DNA of 64,000 nucleotides from an uncultured Clostridia bacterium (GCA_934500705.1 CAKSTI010000008.1:62001-126000); one strand, 5' to 3'. Positions 24,441-33,061 are shown, counted from the stretch's first letter. Notes: generated by a model not told the origin, from the sequence alone. Program-made: numbers and translations.

Positions 24441-27338
24441 TTACTCGTTTGCGAGTATATATACAGCCTTAACCTGGTTATTCATTATGATTACAACAAC
24501 TCTGCTTGCCTCTGCCGCTGAGCTGTCCTTTGCGGGGAGAAGTGACTCGGCAACGTCGCTGTCATATGTCTTGGAAGTGGAGTTCCACTTGTAGTAAGCC
24601 GTTGATGTGCTGATGTTGCAGGTTGTCCAGTTTCCTTCATCATATCCGCTTGCGTCACCGCAGGGAACAACGGCAAGTTCGTTATTTTCAACATCTGTTG
24701 CGTAAACGATACCCTGAATTACACGGTAGTAATCCTTTGTTGAACCGCTTGCGTGGCTGATTTCATAATCTGTTGCCGGGATTGCGGTAAATACATCGCC
24801 GTCCTTGTAGTCATAGAGAACGCCGCCTACAAACACCTTCTGAACGTTTACAATTTCGTTGCCTTCTTTTGCAACTCTGATTATGTCACCGCCGTTGATG
24901 TCGTCAAGAACTCCGGACGCCTTCTTTGTGGTGTTGATTGTCTGCGCCTTGTCGAGCTTGTCGCCCGCATTGTAGTAAGTCAGTTTAATTACGGAGTCGC
25001 CCTCTGTGTTTTTAACAACGCTCTTGCCCTCAACAAACATACAGGTTGCGCTGTTGCTGATGGTAGCGTCGGAGGATTTACCGCACGCATACACAAGTAC
25101 GACCTTTGCGGTAGTGCCGGTCATATCATACGGTTCAACCGCATAGCTGCTGCCGTCAGAGAATGTGGAATATGTTCTCCTCTTGTACTCGTCAGTATCC
25201 GTTCTGTTATCGGGGATAAAGAACACGACTGTGGAGTTATTGATTGCAAACTGGTTGCCGTTATTGTACTTAAATATCTTACCGCTTGTAGCATATACAA
25301 GTTTATCGTTCTTGCCGCCCTTTTCGTAGCCGAAGAACGGCGCTTTGTCAGCCTTTGTTGCGCCTTTGTACTCACCGGGGATAATGTTACCCTTTGTGAG
25401 GTCGTCCGTGTCGATTGTGTAAATGTCGGAAACGTATGTTGTTCCGCCGGACGTGCTTTTTCTCATCTTAATAAGCTGTGAATATGTTGCGTTCTGCGTT
25501 ATTTCCGCATCTTTGTTTGCATTGATTGCCTTTGCATTATTTGCAAGATAAGTTTCTGCGTCGCTCGATGACATAGAAGTACCGTTAATTCTCACCTTGG
25601 AGTCTTTGAGCGGATAGTTTTTAAGCACTGCGCCCGAACCGTTCTGCTCGTAAACCTGTACTTCGTACGTTCCGCTGAGTCCGCCCGATGTTGAGCCCAT
25701 TGTTACGAGGTAAGCATAGGGGTCGCTTGTCTCCGACTTGGAGAAGTAAACTACTCTGCCCTTGTAATCCAGGTAGAATATACCTGCGTCATCAATATCG
25801 AAACCGTACTTTCCTGCGTCTGCGTTAACAAGGTTAGTGCAGTAGTCGGAAATATCATAGGTTTTCTTATCGCTGAGTTCAACCTCGGAATAGTCGTTCT
25901 TTCTTGATACAACGGTAGCTACTGAACCGTTTGCAGCCTTAGCGGTGGAAACAACTACTTCAACGTCGCCGCTGCCGCTGAGCGGTTTTGCAACGGAAAC
26001 AACGCTCTTTGCGGTTATTGCGGAGAGCGAGTCTGCCGCAGTCTTTTTGCCGCCTGCCGTAGTTACCTTGTAAACCTTTGTGTCGCTCTTTTTGAGTGCA
26101 ACACTTCTGCTTGTACCGTTTGTATCGTACACCGTGGTGGTGTTTGTATCGGTATTTGTCTGAACGTTTGTAACGTAGTATGTTTCGTAGCTTGTGATGT
26201 ATGCAACATCATAATCGGCACTGCCGTCGTTATTTATGAGTGTAAGCTCACCGCAGGTAATGTCGATGTTATCTTTGATAAACTTCTCTGTGATGTCTGT
26301 CTTGGGAACACCCTCGCCGTTATATACAACATAGAGGTCGGAGGCAAGCTTTATTTTCTTTTCCTTATTATTTGAGTCATAATAAGTAAGCTCTCTGCCG
26401 TCGATGCTGCCGATGTCGTTATCGTCTATAACGAGCGTTGTGTTCTGGCTTGTAAGTTTGATTGAGGTAATCGTCTTTTTTGCGCCGTCCTCATAAACTA
26501 TGTCAACAGACCTGCCGAGATAATCATAAAGAGTATCAACGGAGATGCCGTCGCCGAGATAGTAAACGGTATCGTCAATCTTTATCTGCTGTTTGTTAAG
26601 GTTTGTGGAGTTGCCTTCAAGACCTTTATCAAATACAGCGGTAACAACGCCGCTCTCTTCCTCTGTGCCGTCGTCGCTTGTATCTTTTTTGTAAATAGGT
26701 TTGCCGTTTTTGTCAACGCCGGACTGAACAATTTTCTTGGTGTTGCGGATATTGTAGATAAGCTGCGCAACGAGTCCTCTCGGAGCTGCACTGTCGCCGT
26801 TTGACGATGCGCCCTTTGTAAGACCGATTGTAGACGCAATATTGATGTAGCCCTGATACCACGGCTCAGTCGGTGTAACGAGTTTGGAATAACCCATATT
26901 GCAGACAATCATCTTGATTGCCTCGCCGTATGATACCGGGTTATCGGGTCTGAAAGTGCCGTCCTCATAACCGTTGATTGCGCCTGTTCCGATTGCCGCC
27001 GTTATGTAGGTATTTGCCCAGTGGTCAGCGGGAACATCGGGGAATTTGTCCGTTGTAGCGGTAAAGGTAACGCCTTGTGCCGCAGACATAGTGAGGAGCT
27101 TTGCAAACTCTGCTCTTGTGATTGTGTTTTCCGGTTTAAAGGTGGAAGTTCCGTCCGCCTCTGTATAACCGTTGATGATACCTTCGGAAACGAGGGTCGA
27201 AATAGCCTCGCCGTATTGGTAGCCGTCTGTCACGTCGGTAAATTTGATTTCATCTGCAAAAACTACCGCCGTCAACATTGAAGTAATAATCATTGCGATT
27301 GAAAGTGCCAACGCAAGAATACGACCAAATGTTTTCAT
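24441..27338 (-). CDS. Large secreted SLH-domain surface protein
   Basis: S-layer or S-layer-associated protein of 965 residues. Residues 1-28 are a signal peptide (RILALALSIAMIITSM, cleavage near VFA-DE). Three SLH repeats follow: about 30-88 (ITRAEFAKLLTMSA), 90-150 (DVPADHWANTYITAAIG, GYEDGTFRPDNPVSYGEA) and a weaker third to about 205 (PTEPWYQGYINIAST). SLH domains bind pyruvylated secondary cell-wall polysaccharide. The remaining 750 residues are rich in S, T, K, D and G and match no domain I recognise. Its own terminator and isolation suggest a single-gene transcript. Confidence 0.88.
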   Translation of the reverse strand: MKTFGRILALALSIAMIITSMLTAVVFADEIKFTDVTDGYQYGEAISTLVSEGIINGYTEADGTSTFKPENTITRAEFAKLLTMSAAQGVTFTATTDKFPDVPADHWANTYITAAIGTGAINGYEDGTFRPDNPVSYGEAIKMIVCNMGYSKLVTPTEPWYQGYINIASTIGLTKGASSNGDSAAPRGLVAQLIYNIRNTKKIVQSGVDKNGKPIYKKDTSDDGTEEESGVVTAVFDKGLEGNSTNLNKQQIKIDDTVYYLGDGISVDTLYDYLGRSVDIVYEDGAKKTITSIKLTSQNTTLVIDDNDIGSIDGRELTYYDSNNKEKKIKLASDLYVVYNGEGVPKTDITEKFIKDNIDITCGELTLINNDGSADYDVAYITSYETYYVTNVQTNTDTNTTTVYDTNGTSRSVALKKSDTKVYKVTTAGGKKTAADSLSAITAKSVVSVAKPLSGSGDVEVVVSTAKAANGSVATVVSRKNDYSEVELSDKKTYDISDYCTNLVNADAGKYGFDIDDAGIFYLDYKGRVVYFSKSETSDPYAYLVTMGSTSGGLSGTYEVQVYEQNGSGAVLKNYPLKDSKVRINGTSMSSSDAETYLANNAKAINANKDAEITQNATYSQLIKMRKSTSGGTTYVSDIYTIDTDDLTKGNIIPGEYKGATKADKAPFFGYEKGGKNDKLVYATSGKIFKYNNGNQFAINNSTVVFFIPDNRTDTDEYKRRTYSTFSDGSSYAVEPYDMTGTTAKVVLVYACGKSSDATISNSATCMFVEGKSVVKNTEGDSVIKLTYYNAGDKLDKAQTINTTKKASGVLDDINGGDIIRVAKEGNEIVNVQKVFVGGVLYDYKDGDVFTAIPATDYEISHASGSTKDYYRVIQGIVYATDVENNELAVVPCGDASGYDEGNWTTCNISTSTAYYKWNSTSKTYDSDVAESLLPAKDSSAAEASRVVVIIMNNQVKAVYILANE

Positions 27339-27509
27339 TTTTCATAAACCTCCGTAAAATTTTTGTTTATCTTGGCTCACACTTTGCCGAAACCGTCCTT
27401 CACGGCAAATCCGAGCAGTGTGTGCAAAGACAACTACTTATCATAATAATAACATCAAAACGTCACTTAGTCAACATAATTTTTTATGTGTTACATTTTC
27501 AAAAAAGTG

Positions 27510-27538
27510 TTGACAACAATTCGATATTGTGGTAAAAT
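27510..27538 (+). promoter_or_regulatory. Promoter of tRNA-Asp
   Basis: TTGACA (27510-27515), 17-base spacer, TAAAAT (27533-27538), 29 bases before the tRNA. A strong stable-RNA-type promoter. Confidence 0.75.
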
Positions 27539-27567
27539 AGTTCCGTTGTGTTTTCATAGCATTTTTT

Positions 27568-27644
27568 GGCCGAGTAGTTCAGTTGGTTAGAATGCCAGCC
27601 TGTCACGCTGGAGGTCGAGGGTTCGAACCCCTTCTCGGTCGCCA
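27568..27644 (+). tRNA. tRNA-Asp (anticodon GTC), CCA encoded
   Basis: Full cloverleaf: acceptor GGCCGAG / CTCGGTC, D-arm region GTTCAGTTGGTTAGAA, anticodon arm CCAGC-CTGTCAC-GCTGG with GTC, T-arm GGTTCGAACCCC, discriminator G and encoded CCA. A terminator follows directly. Its last 16 bases (including CC of CCA) recur 198 bases downstream within a longer duplication. Confidence 0.97.
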
Positions 27645-27724
27645 AAAAAATCAGTTGCCCATCGGGTGACTGATTTTTTCGTTAATTAAGAGGGGTTCGA
27701 ACCCTGTGAGGGCGGCTGACGTTT
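27628..27724 (+). repeat. Direct repeat copy 1: tRNA-Asp 3' end, terminator and inverted T-arm
   Basis: A 97-base unit beginning in the tRNA T-arm (CCCCTTCTCGGTCGCC), running through the terminator and a reversed T-arm copy (GGGGTTCGAACCCT) to GGCTGACGTTT. The second copy at 27826-27923 differs by one inserted T and two substitutions; the period is 198 bases. Confidence 0.85.
27648..27679 (+). terminator. Terminator after tRNA-Asp
   Basis: Stem AAATCAGTTGCCC / GGGTGACTGATTT with loop ATC, followed by TTT. It is repeated exactly in the second copy at 27845-27878. Confidence 0.85.
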
Positions 27725-27825
27725 AGTAAACAACCCGGTGGGTTGTTTATAGGCAGTCGTTGCGCAGTCGGGTACCGAATGGCGCAAGCCATTGGGTCGG
27801 CAAGCAGTAAGCGGTGCGCCGCTTG
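27725..27825. other. Hairpin-rich spacer between the two tRNA-Asp-end repeats
   Basis: About 100 bases with three small palindromes (AAACAACCC / GGGTTGTTT, AATGGC / GCCATT, GGCAAGC / GCTTGCC) and no coding sequence. It separates the duplicated tRNA 3' ends and resembles extragenic palindromic DNA. No known element could be named. Confidence 0.5.
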
Positions 27826-27923
27826 CCCCTTCTCGGTCGCCAAAAAAATCAGTTGCCCATCGGGTGACTGATTTTTTTCGTTAATTAAAAGGGGTTCGAA
27901 CCCTGTGAGGGCGACTGACGTTT
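27826..27923 (+). repeat. Direct repeat copy 2: orphan tRNA-Asp 3' end with terminator
   Basis: Same unit as 27628-27724 but without a tRNA body; it begins CCCCTTCTCGGTCGCC and includes a second terminator at 27845-27878. Such an orphan tRNA end can be an attachment-site scar or a slippage duplication. The interval of 198 bases is too short to hold an integrative element now. Confidence 0.8.
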
Positions 27924-27958
27924 GGTCAGCCGGTTTTTTCGTTAATCGAAGTTTGGTT

Positions 27959-28822
27959 TCAACCGAGAATCCATTCTTTAAGTCCGAAATAATCAATGAG
28001 CTGAGAAAACTCGTTGCTGTGCGCACCGCCTGTGATATTTCCAACAGTCATTTGAAAATCCGTGAGCTGTGTGTCCTTTCCATCGGTATCATCACGAAGT
28101 TTTTTCATTTTGTCATAATACTCCTTTGCCTTCGAAAGCTGCTCGCTGTAATGACTGCGTGCATACTCGCTTGTGAGCAGATGCTCTGACTTCTGAGAAG
28201 CGGCGTCCTGCGCACATTCATTTACGATTTTAATGATTTCTCTCCCGTTGTCGAACCAACTCTGTTTGTTTATCTCTTCGAGTCCTGTTTCTATAAGACT
28301 GACAATCTGTTCGTTGGCAACTTCAAGATTGGCTTTTGTCAGAACATTATATGAACTGCATATAGGCTTTAAATTATTCTCCCACAAAAACACCTTCATG
28401 CTGTCGGGGGTTTTGACACAGTCAAGCTCGCTCGAAAAATCGGTCGATGACGCTGTATCATACCAAAATTTCTGCATAAGTTTGCCGCCCTCATACAAGC
28501 AAACCAAAGCCTTTGTATCCGGTGTCTTTTCAGTAACACTCAATGTAAATTCAAGAATATTCTTTGCATTTCCTGTTTCGGAGTCATAATGGGGTTTGCC
28601 GTGCTCCAAATTGTACGCCGCATTTGCCTGTCTCTTTTCGGAATTTGACAATTCCTCGGCAGATTCATAGCCCAAATTTCTGGCATATGCGTCTTTATAT
28701 TCATTACGTGTCGGGCAGATATGTATTGTAACCGTGCTTGCGCTGATTTGCGCCGCCGCAGAGGCGCAGAAAGACGAGAGAGATATTGCAAGCGCAGAAA
28801 ACAACGCAACTGTTTTTTTCAA
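27959..28822 (-). CDS. Secreted protein of unknown function
   Basis: I do not recognise this protein. The product of about 287 residues starts with a clear signal peptide (LKKTVALFSALAISLSSFCASAAA). The mature part is hydrophilic, with a segment AKNILEFTLSVTEKTPDTKALVCLYE that may be beta-rich and a helical C-terminal third (SKAKEYYDKMKKLRDD). I prefer the TTG start at 28822, ten bases after GAAAGG; a GTG three codons upstream is too close to that site. It has its own promoter and is isolated, facing the tRNA-Asp repeat region. Confidence 0.75.
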   Translation of the reverse strand: MKKTVALFSALAISLSSFCASAAAQISASTVTIHICPTRNEYKDAYARNLGYESAEELSNSEKRQANAAYNLEHGKPHYDSETGNAKNILEFTLSVTEKTPDTKALVCLYEGGKLMQKFWYDTASSTDFSSELDCVKTPDSMKVFLWENNLKPICSSYNVLTKANLEVANEQIVSLIETGLEEINKQSWFDNGREIIKIVNECAQDAASQKSEHLLTSEYARSHYSEQLSKAKEYYDKMKKLRDDTDGKDTQLTDFQMTVGNITGGAHSNEFSQLIDYFGLKEWILG

Positions 28823-28845
28823 ATATACCACAACCTTTCAACGTA

Positions 28846-28874
28846 ATTGTACCACAAAATACGCAATATGCCAA
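28846..28874 (-). promoter_or_regulatory. Promoter of the secreted protein gene
   Basis: Minus strand TTGGCA (28869-28874), 17-base spacer, TACAAT (28846-28851), about 24 bases before the chosen start. It lies in the short gap after the ABC exporter gene. Confidence 0.65.
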
Positions 28875-28883
28875 CAGGTAATT

Positions 28884-30620
28884 TTAATTTGTAAATTGAC
28901 TGTTATAAATCTTATAATAAAATCCGCCTTTGGCAATAAGCTCATCGTGCGTGCCCTGCTCTGCAATGTCGCCGTCCTTCATAACCAAAATGAGGTCGGC
29001 ATTCTTAATTGTGGACAGGCGGTGCGCAACTATAAAAGTTGTTCTGCCCTGCATAAGTTTTTTAAATGCGTCCTGGATTTTTACCTCTGTTCTGGTGTCT
29101 ATGGACGAGGTTGCCTCGTCGAGAATGAGCATCGGAGGCGGACAGAGCATAAGTCTTGCTATGCACAAGAGCTGTTTTTCGCCCTGGGACAGTCCGCCGC
29201 CGTTTGAGGTGATATAAGTATCGTAGCCGTCGGGCAGACGGCGGATAAAGCTGTGGGCGTGGGCGCTCTTAGCCGCCGCAATTATCTCATCGTCGGTTGC
29301 GTTCGCCTTAGCCGACGCAATATTTTCCTTTATAGTGCCGGAGCGCAGCCAGGTGTCCTGCAAAACCATACCGAAGCTGTGGCGCAGGCTTTTGCGTGTG
29401 AGGTCGTTTATGTCAATTCCGTCAACGGTTATCTTGCCCCCGTTTACGTCATAAAAGCGCATAAGCAGATTTATAAGCGTGGTCTTTCCGCAGCCGGTAG
29501 GGCCTACTATGGCAATCTGCATACCGGGTTTGACGGAGAAATTAAGGTCTTTGATAAGCGGTTTTCCGCTCGTGTAAGAAAACGAAACGTGCTGTGCCTC
29601 AACACTTCCGCTGACATTTGCGGAATTGATTTCCACACTGCCGTCGGCGCTCTGAACAGGCGCCTCAATGAGTTCAAAAATCCTTGCGGCGCAGGCAATG
29701 GCGTTTTGCAGTTCCGCAACCACGCCCGAAATCTCGTTAAAAGGCTTTGTATACTGGTTTGCATAGCTCAAAAGGCACGAAAGACCGCCGACCGTGAGCG
29801 TGCCGCCCATAGTCAGAAACGCTCCGAGGAGCGCAACGAGCAGATACACAATATTATTTACAAAACGTGTTGACGGATTTACAAGCGACGAAAAGAAAGT
29901 TGCTTTAAGCGAGCACTTTTCCAGCTCGTTATTAACCTTATCAAACTTTTTCATAGTTTCTCCGCCGTGGGAGAACGCCTGAACAACCTTCTGATTGGAC
30001 ACGCTCTCCTGAATGTGCGCCGTCTGCTCGCCACGTATCTGCGATTGAAGGCGGAACATTGAGTACGTCCTTGACGCAATGAATTTGGAAACAAGGAGCG
30101 ACGCCGGAGTAAGAACGATTACCATAAGCGCAACCTTTAAATTTATGCTGACCATAAAGAAAATTGTCACAAGCACCGTCATAACGCCCGAAAAAAATTG
30201 ATTGAACCCCATCAAAAGTCCGTCGGCAAATGTATCGGTATCGGCAATTATACGGCTCACCGTGTCGCCGTATGAATGGGTATCGCAAAAGCTGAGCGGC
30301 AGAGATTGCAGGTGGTTGAACGTGCGCTCTCTTATATCCTTGACCGTTCCGTACACAATTTTGTTGTTAAAAATATTCATAAGCCAGTTTACAACGCCCG
30401 TAATGAGCACTATAACCACGGCACGGGTGAGGATTTTGGCAATCCCGCCAAAGTCCACATTGCCCTTTGAAACAATGAGGTCTATGGCACGTCCCACCAA
30501 AATCGGCACGTACAGCGTGAGCACCACCGACACCGCCGCAAGGGCAACCGATGCGGTTATATAGAGAGAATAGCTTTTTATATAGGAAAGAATTTTTTTG
30601 ATTGTATCAGTATTTCTCAT
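28884..30620 (-). CDS. ABC exporter half-transporter (second of a heterodimeric pair)
   Basis: Multidrug or lipid exporter subunit with fused membrane and ATPase domains. The 578-residue protein has six membrane helices in residues 1-310, Walker A GPTGCGKTT near residue 378, signature LSQGEKQLLCIARL, Walker B MLILDEATSSID and the switch histidine IVAHRLST. The signature has LSQGE where LSGGQ is usual; together with the complementary change in the partner this is common in heterodimeric exporters. The ATG at 30620 has AGGAGG. It follows the partner gene by ten bases. The substrate is unknown. Confidence 0.9.
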   Translation of the reverse strand: MRNTDTIKKILSYIKSYSLYITASVALAAVSVVLTLYVPILVGRAIDLIVSKGNVDFGGIAKILTRAVVIVLITGVVNWLMNIFNNKIVYGTVKDIRERTFNHLQSLPLSFCDTHSYGDTVSRIIADTDTFADGLLMGFNQFFSGVMTVLVTIFFMVSINLKVALMVIVLTPASLLVSKFIASRTYSMFRLQSQIRGEQTAHIQESVSNQKVVQAFSHGGETMKKFDKVNNELEKCSLKATFFSSLVNPSTRFVNNIVYLLVALLGAFLTMGGTLTVGGLSCLLSYANQYTKPFNEISGVVAELQNAIACAARIFELIEAPVQSADGSVEINSANVSGSVEAQHVSFSYTSGKPLIKDLNFSVKPGMQIAIVGPTGCGKTTLINLLMRFYDVNGGKITVDGIDINDLTRKSLRHSFGMVLQDTWLRSGTIKENIASAKANATDDEIIAAAKSAHAHSFIRRLPDGYDTYITSNGGGLSQGEKQLLCIARLMLCPPPMLILDEATSSIDTRTEVKIQDAFKKLMQGRTTFIVAHRLSTIKNADLILVMKDGDIAEQGTHDELIAKGGFYYKIYNSQFTN

Positions 30621-30630
30621 AGCGCACCTC

Positions 30631-32337
30631 CTACTGCTGTGACATATGGATTTCACGGTAAACGGGACAGCTCTCCAAAAGGCTGTCGTGAGTGCCGATA
30701 CCGCAGATTTTGCCGTCGTCGAGAACGACGATTTTGTCGGCGTGGCGGATTGACGCAGTCCTTTGCGAAACGATGAAAACCGTTGTTTTGTAACCGAGGT
30801 TTTTAATCGCTCCCCGAAGTCTGGCGTCGGTTGCGCAATCCAGAGCCGATGAGCTGTCGTCCAGGATAAGTATTTCCGGCTTTCTCACAAGGGCACGGGC
30901 AATGGTGAGCCTTTGGCGCTGACCGCCGGAAAAATTGGTTCCGCCCTGCTCGACTTCGCTGTCCACACCGTCGGGTTTGGCGTTAATTATATCCCGTGCC
31001 TGTGCGGCGTCTATTGCGCTGTTTATATCGTCCTCGGTGGCATTGGGGTTGCCCCAGAGGAGATTTTCTTTTATTGTACCCTTAAAGAGCACGTTTTTTT
31101 GCATAACGACTCCCGTCTTTTTGCGCAGTGCGTCGATTTGATACTGTTTAACGTCCACGCCGTCAACACGGACTGTGCCGGATTGCGCATCGTAAAACCG
31201 TGGGATAAGGTTTACAAGTGATGATTTTCCGCAGCCGGTAGAGCCGATAATACCCACGGTTTCGCCTTTTTTGACTTTGAGGTTTATATCTTCGAGCGAG
31301 GGAGCGCCTGCGCCTTTATATTTGAGGGAAACGTTTTCCATCTCCACAGCAAATTCCGAGCTTGCGCCGTCCTCTGCCGTTCCGTCCGCAACCGAGGGGG
31401 TGAGATTGAGCACGTCGTCAATTCTTGCCATACTTGCCGTAGACTTGGATATATTAATGATAAATCCAGCGAGCTTTATAAGCTCAACCAATATCTGCGA
31501 CATATAGTTATACAGTGCCACGACCATTCCCTGCGATATTGCACCGCCGTCCACTCTGACCGCCCCCACGTAGATAAGCACGGTAACGGCAACGTTAAGC
31601 ATAATGTAGGTGACGGGGTTTAAGAGGGCGGAAACCGAGCCGGCAAGCCTTTGGGCGGCGTTCAAGACGGAGTTTGCCGCACCGTATTTTTCCTTTTCGC
31701 TCTCCTCGTTGCAAAATGCACGGATAACCCTCACGCCTTCGAGGTTTTCGCTTGTAAGGGTGGTAATTTTATCAAGCGAGGACTGGACTTTTTTATAAAG
31801 CGGCACAGAGCCGAGCATAATGCCGAAAACCGCCGCACTCAAAACCGCTATTGTCACGGCGAACACCAACGCCGAGCGGAAATCTATGGTAAATGCCATT
31901 ATCATTGCGCCGAAAACTATAAACGGTGAACGCAAAAACAGGCGCAAAACTATGTTTAAGGTACTTTGCACCTGGTTGATGTCGCCCGTCATACGGGTGA
32001 TGAGTGTGCCCGTCCCCACGGTGTCAAGCTCGGTAAAGGAGAGCGACTGAATTTTTGCAAACAGGGCGTGGCGCAGCTTTGTGCCGAAGCCGCACGCCGC
32101 CTTTGCCGAAAAGTACTGCGCCGTAACCGAACACGCAAAACCGACCACCGCAAGAAGTGCCAGAAGTGCGCACATTGAGCCAATATAGCCTGTGTTTCCG
32201 CTCGGTATGCCGTTATCTATTATTGCGGCGATAATGAGGGGAACGACAAGCTCAAACGACGCTTCAAGGAGTTTAAAAAGCGGGCCGAGTATGCTCTCTT
32301 TTTTATAGTCTTTAAGATATTTATAAATGGTGTTCAT
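30631..32337 (-). CDS. ABC exporter half-transporter (first of a heterodimeric pair)
   Basis: Six-helix membrane domain plus ATPase, 568 residues. Walker A is GSTGCGKSS near residue 368, signature FSGGQRQRLTIARAL, and Walker B ILILDDSSSALD, where the catalytic glutamate is replaced by aspartate (LDDSS). The switch position reads VSQRTAS with Q instead of histidine. These changes mark the degenerate nucleotide site typical of one subunit in BmrCD/LmrCD-type heterodimers. The start is at 32337 with GAGGAC. A hairpin followed by T lies 40 bases upstream. Confidence 0.9.
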   Translation of the reverse strand: MNTIYKYLKDYKKESILGPLFKLLEASFELVVPLIIAAIIDNGIPSGNTGYIGSMCALLALLAVVGFACSVTAQYFSAKAACGFGTKLRHALFAKIQSLSFTELDTVGTGTLITRMTGDINQVQSTLNIVLRLFLRSPFIVFGAMIMAFTIDFRSALVFAVTIAVLSAAVFGIMLGSVPLYKKVQSSLDKITTLTSENLEGVRVIRAFCNEESEKEKYGAANSVLNAAQRLAGSVSALLNPVTYIMLNVAVTVLIYVGAVRVDGGAISQGMVVALYNYMSQILVELIKLAGFIINISKSTASMARIDDVLNLTPSVADGTAEDGASSEFAVEMENVSLKYKGAGAPSLEDINLKVKKGETVGIIGSTGCGKSSLVNLIPRFYDAQSGTVRVDGVDVKQYQIDALRKKTGVVMQKNVLFKGTIKENLLWGNPNATEDDINSAIDAAQARDIINAKPDGVDSEVEQGGTNFSGGQRQRLTIARALVRKPEILILDDSSSALDCATDARLRGAIKNLGYKTTVFIVSQRTASIRHADKIVVLDDGKICGIGTHDSLLESCPVYREIHMSQQ

Positions 32338-32378
32338 ATGAAGTCCTCACTTTGTTGTTTTTTTATAAAAAACGGAAA

Positions 32379-32433
32379 CTGTCGGGGGGGCGGTATGTCA
32401 GTGGCACACGTTTACCGCCGACCGAGCCGACAG
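32379..32433 (-). terminator. Hairpin with T-run before the ABC exporter: candidate attenuator
   Basis: On the minus strand CTGTCGG (32427-32433) pairs with CCGACAG (32379-32385), and the inner GGCGGTA with TACCGCC; TTTCCGTTTTTT follows. This is a terminator-like structure 40-95 bases before the first ABC gene and on its strand, so it could attenuate transcription or end an unseen upstream transcript. No riboswitch core was recognised. Confidence 0.5.
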
Positions 32434-32830
32434 GCGAGATTTGAGCAATGTTTCGGCTGAAACAAAGAAAGTTTATCATTTTCAAAAATGAACAAAAACC
32501 GTCAGGGGCGTCAGCAGGCACGCCCCCGACACCCCCGCCCGCCGACTCTGAAATATCGCCTACACGCTGTAATTTCCTATTTTTAAAACCTTAGCCGCTC
32601 CGAGGCGAAACAGCCAGTTTCACTGCGGAGCTAAAAACGGCGGAATATAAGGAAAATGAATTGATTTCCGCCGTTTTTACTCTCAATTTTAAAAATACGA
32701 AAAACAGCCTGTACGGCTCATTTCAAATGCGGAGAATACAAGTTAGTTTAGTTACAATATGCTTATTGGTGAAACTGCCATAGGGAGTAGAGAAACCAAA
32801 TCAGCTCACTTTCAATATTTCAAAAAACAG
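32434..32830. other. Non-coding interval with two further hairpins
   Basis: No convincing gene on either strand. A hairpin GTCAGGGGCGT / ACGCCCCCGAC at 32501-32530 is followed by TTTTTG on the minus strand. A second, AAAACGGCGGAA / TTCCGCCGTTTT at 32633-32678, is flanked by A and T on both sides. A smaller palindrome (GCTCCG ... CGGAGC) lies at 32596-32630. The three suggest an unannotated structured transcript or stacked terminators upstream of the ABC genes. Confidence 0.4.
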
Positions 32831-32859
32831 TTGCATTTATCCGTAATTTATGTTATAAT
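32831..32859 (+). promoter_or_regulatory. Promoter of the 6S-like RNA
   Basis: TTGCAT (32831-32836), 17-base spacer, TATAAT (32854-32859). The inferred start near 32866 coincides with the first base of the RNA's closing stem. Confidence 0.7.
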
Positions 32860-32865
32860 ATCCCT

Positions 32866-33061
32866 TGCCAAACAAATTTTGAATATCTTTTTGTTCTACA
32901 AAACTTTTCAAGAAATTTTATTTTTCAAAAAACACTGGTTTTTTGCTATGGTTTCTTGGACAGTTTTTGTTGGAGCAATTTTATAGTAATTATTCAAGGT
33001 TTGTTTGGCGACGCCTGAAAATCAGTGTTTTTATGCGCTGACTCAGGTTGGCGCTTTTTTT
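32866..33061 (+). ncRNA. Rod-shaped non-coding RNA, probable 6S RNA
   Basis: About 196 bases with promoter and terminator. The 5' GCCAAACAAA (32867-32876) and TTGAATA pair with TATTCAA and TTTGTTTGGC (to 33009). Inner stems GTTCTACAAAA / TTTTGTTGGAGC and CAAGAAA / TTTCTTG lead to the tip CAAAAAAC-ACTG-GTTTTTTG. Between them are asymmetric unpaired stretches. A terminator hairpin with TTTTTTT ends it (33011-33061). A single long interrupted rod of this size with paired ends is the 6S architecture, which traps RNA polymerase. Named from shape, not from sequence match. Confidence 0.55.

Noticed and set aside
27628..27923. An integrated mobile element at tRNA-Asp
   Set aside because: The interval between repeats is about 100 bases with no integrase or other gene; at most it is a scar.
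27682..28044. A 120-codon minus-strand frame over the tRNA-Asp repeats
   Set aside because: It consists of the palindromic spacer and terminator sequence and overlaps the secreted-protein gene; no coding signs.
32759..32986. A 75-codon plus-strand frame
   Set aside because: No ribosome site; it runs through the promoter and most of the 6S-like RNA, whose base pairing explains the sequence better.
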